DNA from: Lunularia cruciata
Lineage: Eukaryota > Streptophyta > Marchantiopsida > Lunulariales > Lunulariaceae
Assembly: GCA_948567375.1 (NCBI GenBank)
Contig: OX419756.1
Span: 30,296,552 to 30,360,551, forward strand
Length of the DNA stretch: 64,000 nucleotides
Reading direction: 5' to 3'
Shown one piece after another: positions 63,108 through 64,000 of the stretch (positions are counted from its first letter, which is position 1; each line of letters opens with the position of its first letter). The notes beneath the pieces were generated by a model, which saw only the letters and a list, made by a program, of their open reading frames with translations, was not told where the DNA came from and did not search any database. Both the position numbers and the translations under genes were made by a program.

Positions 63108-63581
63108 CTAATCTTGAGAACTAGCTGATGAAGGTGGTAGTATTTCTGTAGCTGTACTAATACTCTCTCCAAGATCCTTCACCAAAGTCTCCAAAAGTGA
63201 TTTTACTCCAGTACACTCATGTCCTTTTGGAAGTCCTTCAACTCCACAAACCTCACACAACTCCTTGGTCTGAGATCTTCTCCCTCCCAATCTTGGTGAA
63301 GAAGGTCCAACATGCAAACCCAAGTCAAGTAAGCCTCTCCTTTCCCTCAATCTCTTGCTTTCAAAGGTCAATGGACATGAACTTGCCTTATGTCCCTTCT
63401 CTCCACATAGAAAGCACTTAGACTCACTCTTTCCTCCAAGTGGTGTAGGTTTTTGGATCCTCTCAATACTCTCTTCAAATTCTATTGCAAACTCTCTTTT
63501 CCTCAAATCCACCCTTACAATCACCTCAAACCCTTGGGGAACCTTGCATAATCTCAATTTCCACTCTTGATGACCCTCCAT
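63108..63581 (-). CDS. Small zinc-knuckle ORF upstream of C2 gag
   Basis: 157 codons starting at an ATG (MEGHQEWKLRLCKVPQGFEV), intact, on the same strand and 235 bp ahead of gag. It has a perfect CCHC knuckle CFLCGEKGHKASSC (about residues 55-68) and a second possible zinc cluster CEVCGVEGLPKGHEC (about 108-122). The N-terminal 45 residues look like a short beta-rich fold; the C-terminus is serine-rich. It is not a duplicate of gag by eye. Extra ORFs ahead of gag occur in Tat/Ogre-type elements, with unknown roles; nucleic-acid binding is the obvious guess here. Confidence 0.7.
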   Translation of the reverse strand: MEGHQEWKLRLCKVPQGFEVIVRVDLRKREFAIEFEESIERIQKPTPLGGKSESKCFLCGEKGHKASSCPLTFESKRLRERRGLLDLGLHVGPSSPRLGGRRSQTKELCEVCGVEGLPKGHECTGVKSLLETLVKDLGESISTATEILPPSSASSQD

Positions 63582-64000
63582 GTTCCCAAGATGAATCTAA
63601 ACACTCAAACATGCTTTTTTGTTGATTTCAAACTCCTCATGCATGAGATCTCCACTCTGCAGAATTGACCCTTCCTCACAATGTCACTCAAATCTCCCAA
63701 CCAGTATGTCACAGTCCTCTGAAATTTTTCACACTTGATCATAACTCTAGGGTGTCCATCCATGCAAAATTTCAGATCTTTTCATGTAGCCATTTAGCCT
63801 ACACACCTTTCTATTCAGCACATATATTTTAGATTTGGTCTGAAAACCACCCCCCTCACTTCAAAAACTCATAACTCCCTGTGCAAGAATGATCTCTCTC
63901 TAATTTTTGTGGCAACAGGTAGGATACAATGCATTGAATTTTCTTAGAAATTTTCAGGACAATTTATGAAAATTGAAAAAATGGCAGACTCTGTACAATT
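63582..64000 (-). other. C2 5' leader, no gene seen
   Basis: Non-coding sequence ahead of the small ORF. Neither a primer-binding site nor an LTR end is visible before the window edge. Confidence 0.6.

Larger units (their letters stand above)
55597..64000 (-). mobile_element. C2: Ty3 element related to C, 5' end outside the window
   Basis: Minus-strand element: 3' LTR 55597-57987, polypurine tract, integrase, RNase H, RT, protease, gag, extra small ORF, leader. Inserted into the C3 gag. Its 5' LTR and second target duplication must lie beyond 64000. Less damaged than C: pol is open for 820 codons with a single nonsense codon, gag is open for 546 codons, and the protease has a frameshift. Confidence 0.85.

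Overview
This is plant nuclear DNA made almost entirely of nested, decaying LTR retrotransposons. I found no convincing host gene, tRNA, rRNA or CRISPR array. The plant setting is supported by Ty1/copia and Ty3 elements with plant-type primer-binding sites (initiator tRNA-Met and tRNA-Asp-like), a chromodomain Ty3 element, Ty3 elements of the Athila/Tat type, and nonsense codons that look like decay at methylated CG and CHG sites. A large, repeat-rich land plant genome fits; the species cannot be fixed from the sequence.

Layout. 1-3223: decayed copia pol (+), followed by a GC-richer segment (3224-7375) that may be its 3' LTR. 7376-13523: AT-rich DNA without recognisable genes, holding a diverged repeat and a hairpin. 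13529-47966: one Ty3 chromovirus ('E1', minus strand) bounded by the 5-bp duplication TTAAG and split by about 29 kb of later DNA. Its LTRs carry arrays of heat-shock-element-like GAAnnTTC units just upstream of a TATA box. Inside E1 lies an LTR of a second family ('B2', plus strand). Two elements inserted into that LTR: 'B' (14759-24722, minus, target duplication TGCA) and 'C' (24839-38613, minus, target duplication AGTAG). 39102-43608 is an AT-rich block with older E1-family LTR pieces. 47972-51044 is AT-rich with a large inverted repeat. 51045-55596 is an old plus-strand relative of C ('C3'), cut by a minus-strand relative ('C2', 55597 to beyond the right edge).

Element B is the most notable. 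Its coding order is gag (two zinc knuckles), protease, a C5-cytosine DNA methyltransferase with motifs in canonical order, reverse transcriptase, RNase H, integrase and a C-terminal PHD finger. It would carry both a DNA methylation writer and a chromatin reader. This copy is dead: one frameshift lies inside the methyltransferase, and all eleven in-frame stops I found are explicable as CGA to TGA or CAG to TAG.

Element C is the second notable element. Its 3.8-kb LTRs contain a sense-strand reading frame of about 850 codons (globular N-terminal part, acidic middle, long coiled coil). It starts right after the LTR TATA box, so it would sit in the RNA leader upstream of the primer-binding site. 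Parts of the same frame are recognisable in the diverged relatives C2 and C3. C2 also has an extra small zinc-knuckle ORF ahead of gag.
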